From Sphingosinicella sp. BN140058 (lineage in GTDB: Bacteria > Pseudomonadota > Alphaproteobacteria > Sphingomonadales > Sphingomonadaceae), in contig NZ_CP035501.1 of NCBI RefSeq assembly GCF_004135585.1, forward strand, positions 979,001-1,043,000: 64,000 nucleotides of DNA, given 5' to 3'. The position numbers were made by a program, and so were the translations under genes. Each line of letters starts with the position of its first letter. Position 1 is the stretch's first letter. Below, one piece after another: positions 46,899 to 55,742 of the stretch. The notes beneath the pieces are model-generated. The model saw only the letters and a program-made list of their open reading frames with translations. It searched no databases and had not been told where the DNA came from.

Positions 46899-48853
46899 CC
46901 GATCACCTCCGCCAGATCGAGAACCAGGATGACGCTGCCGTCGCCGAGCAACGTCGTTCCCGAGACAAAGGGCAGATTGGCGAGAAGACCGGTCATCGGC
47001 CGCAGGATCACGTCAATCCTGTCTCCGAAGTCATCGACCGCTAGGCCGACCTGCCCCTGTCCCGTATTCGCGACCAAGACCTTGAGATCGCTCCCGGATT
47101 CTTCGGCCGGGAGGCCGAGCAGTTCGGCAAGCGAGAGCAAGGGCAATGTACGGTTGCGCAGCACGAACGCGCGCCCGACGCCGACCGGCCTCACCGCATC
47201 GCGTTGGATGCGGATCGTCTCGGCCACGCCATCGATCGGCACGGCGAAGCCTTCTCCGCCGCAGCGGACGACGAGGATCGTCGTCAGCGCGGCCGTTGCC
47301 GGCAAGCGGAGGGTCACCGTCGTTCCGGTTCCCATCTTACTCGCCACCGACACACGCCCGCCCAGCGACTCGATCGCGGCGCGAACCGCGTCCATGCCGA
47401 CGCCGCGGCCTGAGATATCGGTCACATCCGCCGCGGTCGAGAAACCCGGCGCGAAGATAAGCTGCAGGGCGGCGGCATCATCTAGCGCATCGGCCTCTGC
47501 TAGCGAAACCAGCGCACGCTCTGCCGCGACCCGCCGCAGCCGCTCCGGATCGATGCCGGCGCCGTCGTCGGTCACTTCGATGACGATCTGATCCCCGGCA
47601 TTGCGCGCCACGAGGCCAAGCCGTGCGCGCGGCGCCTTGCCTGCCTCGGCGCGGGCTTCGGCGGTTTCGATACCGTGATCTATCGCATTGCGCACAAGGT
47701 GAAGCAGCGGTTCGAAAAGGGCATCGGCAAGCGCCTTGTCGACCCGCGTTTCCTCGCCGGTAACAACGAGTTCGAGATCGCGGTGGAGCCGATCGCCAAT
47801 CTCCCGGACCATGCGGGAAATCCGCCGGAACAGCCGGGTCATAGCGACGAGACGGACCCGCATCACGGTTCCGTGCATGTCGGCAACGAGCCGATCCGTG
47901 GCTGCCGCGACCGTGCGCATCGCCGGGGCAAGGGTCACGGGATCGGCGCCGCGTTCAAGTTCGGCGGCGAGATGGCCGAACCTGTTCTTGGCGACGACGA
48001 GTTCCCCGATCAGATCGAGCAGGCGATCGATCTGCCCCGTTTCCACCCGGAGCGTCCGTTCGCCGCCGTCCGCAGCGGGCACCGCGGCTTCGAGATCCGG
48101 GACGGCAGCGGCTCTCCGGGGCGCGACATCGAAGATCTCGACCTGATCCGGCAGGAACCTGAACAGCTGACGAAGCGCGTCGGCCGATCCGGTGCAAAGC
48201 GCTTCGATCTCCAGGTTGCAAAGATAAGGATCGAAGTCGGCGAGCGCTGGCCAGGAATCTCGGGCCTCCACACGCAGTGCGATCAGACCCGGAATGGACG
48301 CGACCAGAGCGAGGGGGTCATCCCCGGCGAAGAAGCAATCGGGGCGCGGCGTGTAGCGCAGCGCCGCGAGATCATGTTCGCCCGTTGCCGCTATTTGCGA
48401 ATCGCAATCGGCGAGCAGCCCTACGAGCCAGCGTGGCCTGTCGTCCGCACTCGCGGCCGAACGCGGAGCGGCATTTCTCCCCACGCGCGCCGCGAGCTGG
48501 TTGGCGAGCCGAGCCGCTTCCTCCTGCGCGTCCGGCGGCAGGGTTCCGGAGGCTTCAAGGGCATCCAACCACCGATCGCAGCAATCCAGACAGGCGAGCA
48601 GCGCACGGATCGCTGAGTCGTCGAGCGACGCAGCCCGTGCAGCCCCAAGCAAATCCTCGGCGGCGTGGAGCATAGCCGCCATCGGTGCCAGATCGAAGAT
48701 CGCGACCGAGCCCTTCAGCGTATGGACGGCACGGAAAGCGCTGTCGATGCGCGTGCGGACCTCCTGCCCGGCCTCGAGCGCAAGCAGATCCTCCGTCGCG
48801 CGCGCGATAAGCTCGCGCCCTTCCATCAGGAATTGCTCGAACAGCTCGTCCAT
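46895..48853 (-). CDS. cheA: Chemotaxis histidine kinase CheA (652 aa)
   Basis: CheA with P1 HPt (phospho-His 44 in A-V-H-T-L-K-G), a divergent central segment instead of a typical P2, a P3 dimerisation region (about 270-330), a P4 ATPase (H-L-V-R-N-A-I-D-H-G, D-D-G-A-G-I-D, G-R-G-V-G-M-D) and a P5 CheW-like domain at the C-terminus. ATG 48853 overlaps the CheR stop as TGATG. It receives signals from the soluble MCP through the triple CheW and phosphorylates CheB and the receiver. Confidence 0.93.
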   Translation of the reverse strand: MDELFEQFLMEGRELIARATEDLLALEAGQEVRTRIDSAFRAVHTLKGSVAIFDLAPMAAMLHAAEDLLGAARAASLDDSAIRALLACLDCCDRWLDALEASGTLPPDAQEEAARLANQLAARVGRNAAPRSAASADDRPRWLVGLLADCDSQIAATGEHDLAALRYTPRPDCFFAGDDPLALVASIPGLIALRVEARDSWPALADFDPYLCNLEIEALCTGSADALRQLFRFLPDQVEIFDVAPRRAAAVPDLEAAVPAADGGERTLRVETGQIDRLLDLIGELVVAKNRFGHLAAELERGADPVTLAPAMRTVAAATDRLVADMHGTVMRVRLVAMTRLFRRISRMVREIGDRLHRDLELVVTGEETRVDKALADALFEPLLHLVRNAIDHGIETAEARAEAGKAPRARLGLVARNAGDQIVIEVTDDGAGIDPERLRRVAAERALVSLAEADALDDAAALQLIFAPGFSTAADVTDISGRGVGMDAVRAAIESLGGRVSVASKMGTGTTVTLRLPATAALTTILVVRCGGEGFAVPIDGVAETIRIQRDAVRPVGVGRAFVLRNRTLPLLSLAELLGLPAEESGSDLKVLVANTGQGQVGLAVDDFGDRIDVILRPMTGLLANLPFVSGTTLLGDGSVILVLDLAEVIG

Positions 48854-49686
48854 CAACTGCGCCTGTAGACGATCGCATCGTCGAATCGGCGCATCTCGAA
48901 GGCATCGGAGATCCGGCTCATCGACTCGGTATGGCCAAGGCAGAGGTAACCGCCGGGATTGAGTGCCTCATAGAGATGCGCGGCCGCGGTCCGTCGTGAT
49001 TCCTCATCGAAATAGATGAGGAGATTGCGGCAGAAGATGACGTCGAACCTGCCCTGGGTCAGCACGGACGCACGATCGTTGAGGTTGGTGGCGGTGAACT
49101 TCACCGATTCCTTGAGATCCTGGATGATTTCCCGCCTGCCGCGCACCTCCGGCTCGAAATAAGCATCGAGGACTTCCTGCGGCAGCTTCGCAATCGAGCG
49201 ATTGGTGTAGCGGCCGCGAAGCGCTGCAGCGATCGCCTGGGTGTCGATGTCCGAGCCGACGATCTCGATATTGTAGACGTCGACCATCGCCCAATTCTCC
49301 AGCAGCCACAGCGCGATCGAATAGGGCTCCTCGCCGGTCGAGCAGGGCAGCGACCAGATCCGGACGAGATCGCCGGGCCGATGGCTGCGGACCACCTCGG
49401 GCAGGATCGAGCGGCTGAGGCAGCGCAGTTGATGCTCTTCGCGGTAGAAATAGGTCTCGTTGACGGTGAAGCTGTTGATCAGCGACTGCGCCTCGCCGGG
49501 GTCGGATCGCAGCCGCACCTGATAATCGGCGAAGTCGCGGCTTCCGGTCGCGTCCATGCGCTCGGCGATGCGGCGATCGATATAATAACGCTTCTTCTCC
49601 TCGAAGAGCATCCCGGTGCGCTTGTAGACGAACTCGGAAAGCGCGTTGAGCTCCACCGGCGTCAGTACGGGCGCTTCCCCCGTCAT
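48853..49686 (-). CDS. cheR: Chemoreceptor methyltransferase CheR (277 aa)
   Basis: An S-adenosylmethionine-dependent glutamate methyltransferase that modifies chemoreceptors. An N-terminal helical domain with F-T-V-N-E-T-Y-F-Y-R-E is followed by the SAM motif W-S-L-P-C-S-T-G-E-E-P-Y-S. Further motifs are G-S-D-I-D, F-D-V-I-F-C-R-N-L-L-I-Y-F and G-G-Y-L-C-L-G-H-T-E-S. Overlaps CheB (ATGA) and CheA (TGATG). No C-terminal pentapeptide-binding extension is obvious. Confidence 0.94.
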   Translation of the reverse strand: MTGEAPVLTPVELNALSEFVYKRTGMLFEEKKRYYIDRRIAERMDATGSRDFADYQVRLRSDPGEAQSLINSFTVNETYFYREEHQLRCLSRSILPEVVRSHRPGDLVRIWSLPCSTGEEPYSIALWLLENWAMVDVYNIEIVGSDIDTQAIAAALRGRYTNRSIAKLPQEVLDAYFEPEVRGRREIIQDLKESVKFTATNLNDRASVLTQGRFDVIFCRNLLIYFDEESRRTAAAHLYEALNPGGYLCLGHTESMSRISDAFEMRRFDDAIVYRRS

Positions 49687-50786
49687 CGGGATCGCACCGT
49701 GTCGACCAGATGCTTGCCGAGCATGTCGAGCGGCGCAACGATGTCGGCGCCGCCCGCTCTCACCAGCTCGCCGGGCATTCCCCAGACGACCGCGCTCTCC
49801 TCCGCCTCGGCGAGCGTGCGCCCGCCCTGCGCCCTGAGCGCGGTCATGGCCGCCGCGCCGTCATTGCCCATGCCGGTCATCAGCACGCCGACGAGCCGGT
49901 CGGCAGGCACCGCGGCGAGTGCGCTCCGCACCAGCCGATCGACGCTCGGATGCCAGCGATGGCCCGGATCCGACGGTGCCGCGGCCGCGATCAGGCCTCG
50001 ACCCTGCCGCCGCACGATCATATCGGCATCGCCGCGGGCGATATAGATGTGTCCGCTTTGGATCTGCGTGGGTGCCAACACTTCAGTCACCGGCAGCGCA
50101 CAAATGGTATCGAGACGCCGCGCCAGTGCGCCGGTGAAAGAGGCGGGCATGTGCTGGGCGACCAGGATCGGCCAGGAAAAGTCCGGTGGCAATGTGGTGA
50201 GCAGGGCATCGAGGGCCTGCGGACCTCCGGTCGAGGTGCCGACCAGCACCAGCCCCTCGGCCGTCTTTCCGCCGGGAACCGCCCTGGGGACGGGCCTCGG
50301 CGGCACCGGCGAAGGCGCCTCGCGCGGGGGCGTCCAGCGGGCCAGCCCGGTCCTGGCGCGGACTCGGTCGCGCAGGCGAAGACTCGGCTTCAGCCGGGCG
50401 GCGGCGGCGGCGCGGACCTTCTCGACCAGACGGGGCGCAAGCGTGTCGATCGCCAGCGAAACCGCGCCTTCCGGCTTGGGAATGAAATCGACCGCGCCCA
50501 GATGGAGCGCCTCCATTGTTTCGGCCGCACCCTCATCAGTCATCGAAGAGAACATCACCACCGGGCAGGGCCGCTCGATCATGATCCGATCGAGACAGGT
50601 CAGGCCGTCCATGCGGGGCATGTTGATGTCGAGCGTGACGACATCGGGCGCGAAGGTCGGGAGCAACTCGATCGCCTCGGCGCCGTCCCGCGCCATGCCG
50701 ACGACGAAGTCGCCTTCCGCCTCGAAGATGCTTCCGAGCAGACGCCGCATCAGCGGCGAATCATCGACGATCAGCAGCCGGATCAT
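49683..50786 (-). CDS. cheB: Chemoreceptor methylesterase CheB (367 aa)
   Basis: A receiver domain (phospho-Asp 53 in TLDINMPRMD, Lys in I-P-K-P) is joined by a Pro-rich linker to the methylesterase. The triad is visible: Ser in G-T-S-T-G-G-P, His in A-Q-H-M-P, Asp in G-M-G-N-D-G-A. It demethylates or deamidates chemoreceptors and is activated by CheA. Overlaps the CheW gene (ATGA) and the CheR gene (ATGA). Confidence 0.94.
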   Translation of the reverse strand: MIRLLIVDDSPLMRRLLGSIFEAEGDFVVGMARDGAEAIELLPTFAPDVVTLDINMPRMDGLTCLDRIMIERPCPVVMFSSMTDEGAAETMEALHLGAVDFIPKPEGAVSLAIDTLAPRLVEKVRAAAAARLKPSLRLRDRVRARTGLARWTPPREAPSPVPPRPVPRAVPGGKTAEGLVLVGTSTGGPQALDALLTTLPPDFSWPILVAQHMPASFTGALARRLDTICALPVTEVLAPTQIQSGHIYIARGDADMIVRRQGRGLIAAAAPSDPGHRWHPSVDRLVRSALAAVPADRLVGVLMTGMGNDGAAAMTALRAQGGRTLAEAEESAVVWGMPGELVRAGGADIVAPLDMLGKHLVDTVRSR

Positions 50787-52174
50787 GAAGGAGTCACGGC
50801 GCCCTTCCGCATTTCCGCGAGAAGATCCTGCTCGGCCTTTTCGAGCAGTTCCTGCGGATCCACCATCAGCACCATCCGGCCTTCCGCCTCGATATTGGCA
50901 ATGCGATCGATGATCCGGCCCGACCCGATCTCCGGCGCGGCGCGAATATGATCCCGTTGGACCCGAAGCACTTCGGAAACATCGTCGACGACGAAGCCGG
51001 CCTCGGTGTCGCCGATGCGGACGATGACGATACGGCCGCGCGTCTCGGCTTGCCCTGCAGCCTCGAACCGCCGCCGCTGATCGATGATCGGGACGATCTT
51101 GCCGCGCAGGTTCAGGATGCCTTCGACGAACGCGGGCGCCTTCGGCAGCCGCGTCAGCCGCTCCGGCACGCGGACGACTTCGACCACGCTGTCGATCGGC
51201 AGCCCGTAGGCTTCGTCGCCGAGCGTGAAGACGACGAACTGTTCGACGGCACCTTTCTCCGCCTCGGCCATATCAACCTCCTCCTCGACCGGCGAATCGC
51301 GCAGACGGTTCGCAGCCGACTCTTTCAAAAGATGCTCGGCCGACAGGATCGAGATCAGCCTCTTGCCGCCTTCCAGTCGCCCGATTGCCCGCACCTGCGC
51401 CTCCTGACGGCCACGCGTCAGCACCGGCGGTACCGGATCGACGTCCGCGTCCGGCAGGCGGACGATGGCCTTCACCCGATCGACGATCAGCCCCGCACGC
51501 GTACCGCCCAGCGCCGCGACGACGACGCGGCGCTCGTCGGAGGGCCGCGCCTGTAGTCCAAGCAGCACCGGTAGCCAGAGCAGCGGCAGCAGCCGATTTC
51601 GCACCGTGATCACGCCCGCCATCGCGGCATCGGTCTCCGGAACGGCAGCGATCGTGTCGGGCAGCGCGATGACTTCGAACACGCTCTCCAGAGGCAGCGC
51701 GAACTCCTGTTCGGCGATCTCGAAGCTGAAAAAGGCGCGCTCCGCAACCGGGGGGACGGCAGCAACCGCAGCCGCCGCGTGCCGCGCCGACCGGCGGCCG
51801 CCTCCCCGCGCTTCCGAAAAGGCACCGTCCAGCAGCGGACCGAGGTCGAGCAGGCGTATCGAGTCGTCGCCGGCACGTGCGCTTTCCAGCGGCACCAGCG
51901 CCGAGACATGATCGACGAACAGGCCGACCGGCGAGCCCCCCCCGAGCACGATCACCCTTTCCCCGCGCCGGGCGTCGGCGCTGCCGAGCAAGGCCGCGAG
52001 CGAGACGATCGGAATGACTGCGCCGCGCAGGTTGGCGATTCCTGCCAGGCTCGGCGGCGCGAGCGGCACCCGCGACACTGCCGGGGCACGGATCACTTCG
52101 GCGATCTCGCCCGCCGGAATGGCCAGGCGCTCGCCTGCGACGACGAAGGTCAGAGCCTGGGCGCCGGTCGCCAT
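50783..52174 (-). CDS. cheW: Triple CheW-domain adaptor protein (463 aa)
   Basis: Three CheW domains lie in one chain (about residues 5-115, 145-285 and 308-450). Each shows the strand pair and the V-x-L-x-(G/V)-x-x-L-P-I-x-x-x-x-I/V-x-E-V pattern, followed by N-L-R-G-x-x-(I/V)-P or a degenerate form (V-R-N-R-L-L-P in the second). Normal CheW is single-domain, about 160 aa. It links MCP to CheA; three domains could scaffold a larger or mixed array. The third domain is the most canonical (ILNLRGKIVPIIDQRRRF). ATG 52174 lies just after the MCP stop. Confidence 0.9.
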   Translation of the reverse strand: MATGAQALTFVVAGERLAIPAGEIAEVIRAPAVSRVPLAPPSLAGIANLRGAVIPIVSLAALLGSADARRGERVIVLGGGSPVGLFVDHVSALVPLESARAGDDSIRLLDLGPLLDGAFSEARGGGRRSARHAAAAVAAVPPVAERAFFSFEIAEQEFALPLESVFEVIALPDTIAAVPETDAAMAGVITVRNRLLPLLWLPVLLGLQARPSDERRVVVAALGGTRAGLIVDRVKAIVRLPDADVDPVPPVLTRGRQEAQVRAIGRLEGGKRLISILSAEHLLKESAANRLRDSPVEEEVDMAEAEKGAVEQFVVFTLGDEAYGLPIDSVVEVVRVPERLTRLPKAPAFVEGILNLRGKIVPIIDQRRRFEAAGQAETRGRIVIVRIGDTEAGFVVDDVSEVLRVQRDHIRAAPEIGSGRIIDRIANIEAEGRMVLMVDPQELLEKAEQDLLAEMRKGAVTPS

Positions 52175-52176
52175 CC

Positions 52177-54147
52177 TCAGCGGCCGGATCGATTGAGCTC
52201 GTCGGCGAGAGAGGCGATATCCTCGATCGCCGCGGCAAGATCCTCGGCGCCATGCGCCTGCTGCCGGGCGGCGGCGGCGGCCTGCGCGGCGGCCGATGAC
52301 GATTGTTCGGCCACCGCGGCGATCTGGCGGGTGCCGCTGACCACGTCCTGTACCGCGCGAAGGATCGTGTCGGTGCGGCCCACGATCGCCGCCCCGCCGG
52401 CGCCGAGGGTGCCGACTTGATCCTCCATCGCCGCCAGGCGCTCGGAGATGAGCGCGTTGCGACCGCTCTCGCTCTCGGCGACCGAAGCAATCTGCTCGAG
52501 ATCGCGCCGGATCGCGCCGATCTGGTCGCGCATGGTCTCGACCATGTCACGGGCGCGTCCCGCATTGGCAGCCGATTCCCGTGCGAGCGCGCGAATGTCG
52601 CCGGAGACGATCGCGAAACCCGCCCCGGCGTCGCCGGCACGCGCCGCTTCGACCGAGCCGCTGACCGCCAGCATGTTGGTCTGCAGCGCGAGCAACGTGA
52701 CGTTCTCGATCATCTTTTCGACACGACGGCAGGATTGATCGAGCCCGGTTACCAGCGCCCCCACGTCCTGCGTTTCTCGCAGAGCGGCCGCCACCCCGTC
52801 GATCAAACCCTCGACTTCCTGGCGACTGCCGGCGAGCGAGGCCCCCATTGCGCCGGCGCGGTCGACGGCTTCCTGCGCCCGCTCGCGGCTCGCCTCCGCG
52901 GTGCGCTCGATCTGGTTCATCGCGCCGGTCGCCTGCAAGGTCGTCGCCCCCTGGATCTCGGCGCCGCGGCTGATCTGCTCGACCGCGGCCATGATCTGCG
53001 TGGCGGCGCCCGAGAGTTCCTGCACCGTCGCCGAAAGCTCCTCGGCGGCCGAGGCGATCTGTTCGGTTTCGGCGCTGCTGCCCGTGCCCGCCTGCAGCAC
53101 CGACGCCAGTTCGGCGAGCGCGTGCGCCGCCTGCTGGCTTTGATCGACCGACTGGGTTTGCTGGTCGATCGCGCGCTGCGCCTCGGCTGCGGCGGCCGCC
53201 TGCTCTTCCGCAGCGCTCGCGACCTGCTCGGCCGCCCGCTGCGCCTCGCGCGCGGCGCCTTCCGCCTCCACGGCCGAAATGAGGATCGCCTGAGCCCCGG
53301 CGGCGAGCTGCGCCATGTCCGTGCGGATCACGCCCAGTCGCTCGGTGGCTGCGGTGCCGGCGTCGATCTGCGCCGTGGCCGCAGCCGATGCGGCCTGGAT
53401 CCGGGCGGCGACATCGCGCACCGACGATGCGATTTCACCCGCTGCGTCGCGAATCTCGGACGCGCTCTGCTCCGAACTCTCGGCAAGCGCCCGAACTTCG
53501 TCGGCCACCACCGCAAAGCCGCGGCCATGCTCGCCGGCTCGCGCCGCCTCGATCGCGGCGTTGAGGGCGAGAAGGTTGGTCTGATCGGCAACTTCGCTGA
53601 CCGTTTCCGTGATCGCGCCGATCTGTCCGGCCTGGCGCTCGAGCGTTTCGGCGAGATCGGCCGAGGCGCGCTGGCGTGTCGCATTGGCGCGGATTGCGAC
53701 CGTGGATTCGAGAATCGCGGCCGAGCTTTCGGCGATCACGGTCTGCAGAGCGTCGGCGCTACGCTGGGCCGCTTCGGCATCGGCGCGCGCGCCCGCGAAC
53801 TCCGCGCTGAGATGTGTCACCGCCGCGAGCGACTGGGACGACGCGCCTGCGGCCTCCTCGGCGCCGCTCGCAATCTGCTCCATTGCCCGGCGCAGTTGCT
53901 CGGCGGCTGCAGACGCCTCGGTGATGCCGCTGGCCAGTTCCTCGCTTGCCGCACCGATCCGCTCGGCGGCGAGCTGACGGCGATCGCTCGGCGCAGCCCG
54001 CGACCCCCGCGCCCTCGGAGCCGCACGTGCCGGCTCCGCTGCAGGCTGCGACAAGGCCGCGGACGTCGCCGCCTGCGGTTCTTGTGCGGCGGCGGCACGC
54101 TTGCGCCGCCCTCGTCCTGCCACTTGCGAGGTCTTGACCAATGCCAC
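52177..54147 (-). CDS. Soluble MCP with two signalling tips (656 aa)
   Basis: A methyl-accepting protein without transmembrane segments or a recognisable ligand domain. It begins with a basic, Ala/Pro-rich tail. It has two tip segments: residues about 182-224 ([19 protein letters not shown]) and about 480-522 ([19 protein letters not shown]). The first is canonical; the second has lost several consensus positions. Long heptad helices fill the rest. It is first in the operon, so it is probably the dedicated receptor. It is likely cytoplasmic. Confidence 0.88.
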   Translation of the reverse strand: MALVKTSQVAGRGRRKRAAAAQEPQAATSAALSQPAAEPARAAPRARGSRAAPSDRRQLAAERIGAASEELASGITEASAAAEQLRRAMEQIASGAEEAAGASSQSLAAVTHLSAEFAGARADAEAAQRSADALQTVIAESSAAILESTVAIRANATRQRASADLAETLERQAGQIGAITETVSEVADQTNLLALNAAIEAARAGEHGRGFAVVADEVRALAESSEQSASEIRDAAGEIASSVRDVAARIQAASAAATAQIDAGTAATERLGVIRTDMAQLAAGAQAILISAVEAEGAAREAQRAAEQVASAAEEQAAAAAEAQRAIDQQTQSVDQSQQAAHALAELASVLQAGTGSSAETEQIASAAEELSATVQELSGAATQIMAAVEQISRGAEIQGATTLQATGAMNQIERTAEASRERAQEAVDRAGAMGASLAGSRQEVEGLIDGVAAALRETQDVGALVTGLDQSCRRVEKMIENVTLLALQTNMLAVSGSVEAARAGDAGAGFAIVSGDIRALARESAANAGRARDMVETMRDQIGAIRRDLEQIASVAESESGRNALISERLAAMEDQVGTLGAGGAAIVGRTDTILRAVQDVVSGTRQIAAVAEQSSSAAAQAAAAARQQAHGAEDLAAAIEDIASLADELNRSGR

Positions 54148-54284
54148 CGCTCATTCTCCCTGAAGCCGCGTCGGCGGTTCCCGATGCATCGCGAGATCCG
54201 GCCGAAGCACCGTCTATGCCGAAAGCCTGGAGATTAGCCACCCTGCAGCTGCCGCACGGCCGTGGCGATGCGCAGGCGATCCGA

Positions 54285-54623
54285 TCAGCCGGCGTCTTCG
54301 TCCGGGTCGGTCCGGGACGCGGCGATGGCGGCGCTCTCTTTCTTGAGCGGGCCCGATACCGGGCAAACCTGCTGAAGATAGGAATTCAGCGTGTTGGCCA
54401 CGCTTTCCGGCACCAGTCGATAGTGAACGAACTGACCTTTCTTCTCGCTGGTGACGAGCCCCGCATTTTCGAGAACCGAGAGATGCTGCGAAACTGCCGA
54501 CTTCGAGATATCGAAGCGGGCGGCGATCTCACCCGCCGTCAGATCGGCGTGAGCAAGATAGGCAAGGATCTTCCGGCGAACGGTCGAGGAGAGGGCTTCG
54601 AAAACACGCTGCATGCGGCTCAT
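54285..54623 (-). CDS. ArsR-family transcriptional regulator (112 aa)
   Basis: A small winged-helix repressor (HTH_20/ArsR-type). It has an N-terminal helix with V-F-E-A-L-S-S-T-V-R-R-K-I-L-A-Y-L, the recognition helix in I-S-K-S-A-V-S-Q-H-L-S-V-L, and the wing V-T-S-E-K-K-G-Q-F-V-H-Y-R-L. No metal-binding cysteine pair is visible in the DNA-binding helix; a single Cys lies near residue 87. It is divergent from a desaturase with operator-like palindromes in the gap, so it probably represses itself and the desaturase, perhaps in response to a lipid signal. Confidence 0.88.
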   Translation of the reverse strand: MSRMQRVFEALSSTVRRKILAYLAHADLTAGEIAARFDISKSAVSQHLSVLENAGLVTSEKKGQFVHYRLVPESVANTLNSYLQQVCPVSGPLKKESAAIAASRTDPDEDAG

Positions 54624-54633
54624 TTAAGGATTG

Positions 54634-54684
54634 ACTTAATCACTTGCAAGCTCGAGAGGTGCAGTGATTAAGTTATCACTTAAT
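54634..54684. promoter_or_regulatory. ArsR-type operator cluster
   Basis: ATTAAGT-TATC-ACTTAAT (54667-54684) is a perfect 7-4-7 palindrome. ACTTAATCACT (54634-54644) and its exact complement AGTGATTAAGT (54663-54673) form a second, spaced inverted pair of 11 bases. These lie between the divergent ArsR and desaturase genes. The right-hand palindrome is 16 bases before the desaturase ATG. Confidence 0.65.
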
Positions 54685-54700
54685 TTCTTAGGAGCTTGCG

Positions 54701-55648
54701 ATGGATGAATCGAACGATCCTCATGCCGTGAACTCGCTTGTCGCTGAGGATGCCGATGCATCGGCCGGGATGGTGCGCTGGGATCCGCTTCACTCGTTAT
54801 GGAACGGCACCATGTTGCTCGCGACCTTGGCGCTCGCGCTGCCGCTGTTCACCTGGGGCGCATTCCTGATGTTCCTGCTGACCACCGGGGCCGGCCTGCT
54901 GCTCGGCCACTCCGTCGGCTTCCACCGGCGCCTGATCCACGGCAGCTTCGAATGCCCGCTCTGGCTCGAGCGCATCCTTGTCTGGGTCGGTACCGCGGTG
55001 GGGATCAGCGGACCCTTCTGGATGGTGCGGACACACGATCTGCGGGACTGGGCGCAGCGCCAGCCGGTCTGCCACGATTATCTTGCGCATCGCCGGCCGA
55101 TGCTGATCGACGCCTGGTGGCAGATGCACTGCCGGCTGCAACTGGCGCAGCCGCCCCGCTTCGACCTCGGCCGGATCGGACGCGATTCCTTCTATGTCTT
55201 TCTGGAGCGGACCTGGATGCTGCAGCAGGTGCCGATCGCCTTCCTTCTCTTCGTCGCGGGCGGCTGGAGTTGGGTGGCCTGGGGCATCTGCGCCCGGATC
55301 ACCGCGTCGGTAACGGGCCACTGGTTCGTCGGCCATCTTGCCCACCGCATCGGGCCGCAGACCTGGCTCGTCGACGATGCCGGCGTCCAGGCCCACGACG
55401 TGCCCTGGGCCGCGATCCCGACAATGGGCGAGGCATGGCACAACAACCATCATGCCTTTCCCGACTCGGCGCGGATCGGCCTGTACCCGGGGCAGAGCGA
55501 CTGGGCCTACCGCTTCATCCTTCTGCTCCAGGCGCTCGGCCTCGCCCGGTCGATCCGCACCCCGGAACCCCTCGCCACCCGCAAGGCTCTGACGCCGGCG
55601 GCGCCCACCGCAACGGTGCAGGATCACGCGCAGCTCTCCGCATCATGA
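54701..55648 (+). CDS. Acyl-CoA/fatty-acid desaturase (315 aa)
   Basis: A membrane di-iron desaturase that introduces a double bond into a fatty acyl chain, altering membrane fluidity. Histidine boxes are G-H-S-V-G-F-H-R (box 1), a variant box 2 (R-T-H-D-L-R-D-W, not the usual H-x-x-H-H) and E-A-W-H-N-N-H-H-A-F-P (box 3). Several transmembrane helices are visible. ATG follows AGGAG. It is likely repressed by the adjacent ArsR-type protein. I recall similar proteobacterial desaturases carrying H-D-L-R-D-W, but the altered second box deserves attention. Confidence 0.85.
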   Translation: MDESNDPHAVNSLVAEDADASAGMVRWDPLHSLWNGTMLLATLALALPLFTWGAFLMFLLTTGAGLLLGHSVGFHRRLIHGSFECPLWLERILVWVGTAVGISGPFWMVRTHDLRDWAQRQPVCHDYLAHRRPMLIDAWWQMHCRLQLAQPPRFDLGRIGRDSFYVFLERTWMLQQVPIAFLLFVAGGWSWVAWGICARITASVTGHWFVGHLAHRIGPQTWLVDDAGVQAHDVPWAAIPTMGEAWHNNHHAFPDSARIGLYPGQSDWAYRFILLLQALGLARSIRTPEPLATRKALTPAAPTATVQDHAQLSAS

Positions 55649-55742
55649 CTCCGCCAACGGACGCGCGTCTTCCTTCAAGACTGCTTGATCGCGCCCCCAC
55701 TTGATTGCCAGAAGAGGCGCGAGGGAGAGAGATGTGGGTAAG

